Under the pieces are notes generated by a model. That model was not told the DNA's origin. It saw nothing but the letters and a program-made list of their open reading frames with translations, and made no database searches. The translations under genes and the position numbers were made by a program. From Ooceraea biroi (Eukaryota; Arthropoda; Insecta; Hymenoptera; Formicidae), in the NCBI RefSeq assembly GCF_003672135.1, contig NC_039507.1, positions 8,571,624 to 8,635,623 of the forward strand: a DNA stretch of 64,000 nucleotides, read 5' to 3'. This document shows positions 62,901 through 64,000 of this stretch, piece after piece; position 1 is the stretch's first letter, and each line of letters starts with the position of its first letter.

Positions 62901-64000
62901 ATATTTGATACGCGTGCAACTGGGTACTAATCTGTTAAATTAGCATGCACACCAGAAAGCAAACTCAACCCCAAAAAAATCGGTAATTTAAATATTTTTA
63001 CATTAAAAAATTGTATACTAAAGTTTGATATTAAATATCTTTAAATGCTGTTTAATCATAATGGTTACTTTATTGCACGTAGTTACGCACCGAATGCCTC
63101 GTTATCGTGCATAATGATAGCACACGGCGTTTTAATGATAATGAAAACAGTTCCTAAATGAATATTTACTTTTTTGTCAAATATCCACTTTTTGCGAATA
63201 TATGTATGGTCTCACAGTCGTCAATTCTTCAAGAGAATTTTCAGTGAACCGATTGCGCTCAGTTTTTAACATGTTACGTTCCCGCGATACATATAAATCC
63301 AGTAGTTAGAGCTGACACGATGCAATCAGTCTTTTGCATAAAAATAAATCGAGCAAATGCGCATGCTTCGGTGTGATTGTGACTAATATTACATGACTAA
63401 GACTACGTGCATCTCTCTTCTACACAGAAGAAAAGGAAAAGGGTAAACGATAATAGCGCTGCTCGCTCTATATGCATGAGAGTATCGCCGGTTGATACAT
63501 TCAATTTATGATTGCCGCGCATTACTCATACATAAACTTGTCATTAACCGCACGGCATTTGCATAATAATAGCGACGCATCTCCTCCGCATCGCGACATG
63601 AAAATGATCGCCGCAGTGTCTGCGTGGGTGGAGGCTCGGACAGTCGCGAAATAAAATCGCGCCGGGAAGTCGTGGTAGCGTCATACTTACGCAAGACAAC
63701 GTAATACATATCGCGTAAAGGTGGGAGCGAGGGAGGGAGACATATGATACTCCAATTACGTGCAGAGTGGCGTTTTTTGCGCGCGCGCAATTTTCCACGC
63801 TCATCGAATTCTGCGGAGCGTTTTACCGCTTTTTCCCGCTCGCCGACGCGATCCCGCTCGAGGCCGGTCTGGATTGGACTAGATACGCTGCGGACTACAG
63901 TTAGACACGGACTATAGTCCACGCGCTCCGTTTAGTCAGTCGAGTTGCAACTTTCGAGGCAGCGAGCCGTGGGTGCAGTTATTTCTTGTGCTGTATCATG
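59902..64000. other. Non-coding sequence to the window end, no gene seen
   Basis: Mostly AT-rich, becoming CpG-rich after about 63.5 kb. A 10-bp inverted pair (TAACAGATTA/TAATCTGTTA) lies at about 62.89-62.94 kb. No signal-peptide exon for the minus-strand gene could be supported. Confidence 0.55.

Noticed and set aside
63506..63922. 138-codon minus-strand frame as the 5' coding exon of the DIP-like gene
   Set aside because: No signal peptide and no suitable phase-1 donor; charged, low-complexity composition.

Overview
The window looks like insect nuclear DNA, most probably from a hymenopteran such as an ant. The reasons are the insect-type immunoglobulin (Ig) gene, the mariner and DD41D DNA transposons, and the mix of CpG-rich sequence with AT-rich stretches, GA/CT tracts and microsatellites. 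The lineage call is an inference, since no species marker is visible.

One host gene dominates. It lies on the minus strand and encodes a secreted or GPI-anchored neuronal adhesion protein with three Ig domains, of the DIP (Dpr-interacting protein)/lachesin group. Seven exons can be placed with splice sites and matching codon phases. In transcript order they are 55266-55160 (Ig1 start), 38005-37798 (Ig1 end), 37399-37238 (Ig2 start), 17787-17659 (Ig2 end), 12160-11876 (Ig3), 11395-11333 (linker) and 4076-3921 (Pro-rich stalk). They total 1,110 nt, or 370 codons. I did not find the signal-peptide exon upstream or the C-terminal exon downstream; both probably lie outside the window. Two introns exceed 17 kb.

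Nearly everything else is intron or flank, and most DNA transposons sit in the two longest introns. 1) A family with 151-bp inverted ends has one 1,573-bp copy with an open DD41D transposase (44201-45773). It also has two 761-bp copies with the same internal deletion (13462-14222 and 49869-50629). 2) A mariner (28348-30357) is killed by a stop codon, a frameshift and a nested 720-bp foldback element inserted at TTAA. 3) A second mariner (56318-57603) has an open frame but lacks the first catalytic Asp and an ATG start. 4) An 841-bp non-coding element is present twice in inverted orientation (26277-27117 and 53843-54683), each copy holding a large hairpin. 5) Smaller non-autonomous elements lie near 24.4, 36.6, 51.3 and 59.7 kb. 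6) A perfect 184-bp palindrome lies at 31101-31284.

No tRNA, rRNA, CRISPR array or bacterial-type operon was seen. The many other open frames are short, lack recognisable domains and mostly fall in simple or CpG-rich sequence, so they are not annotated as genes.
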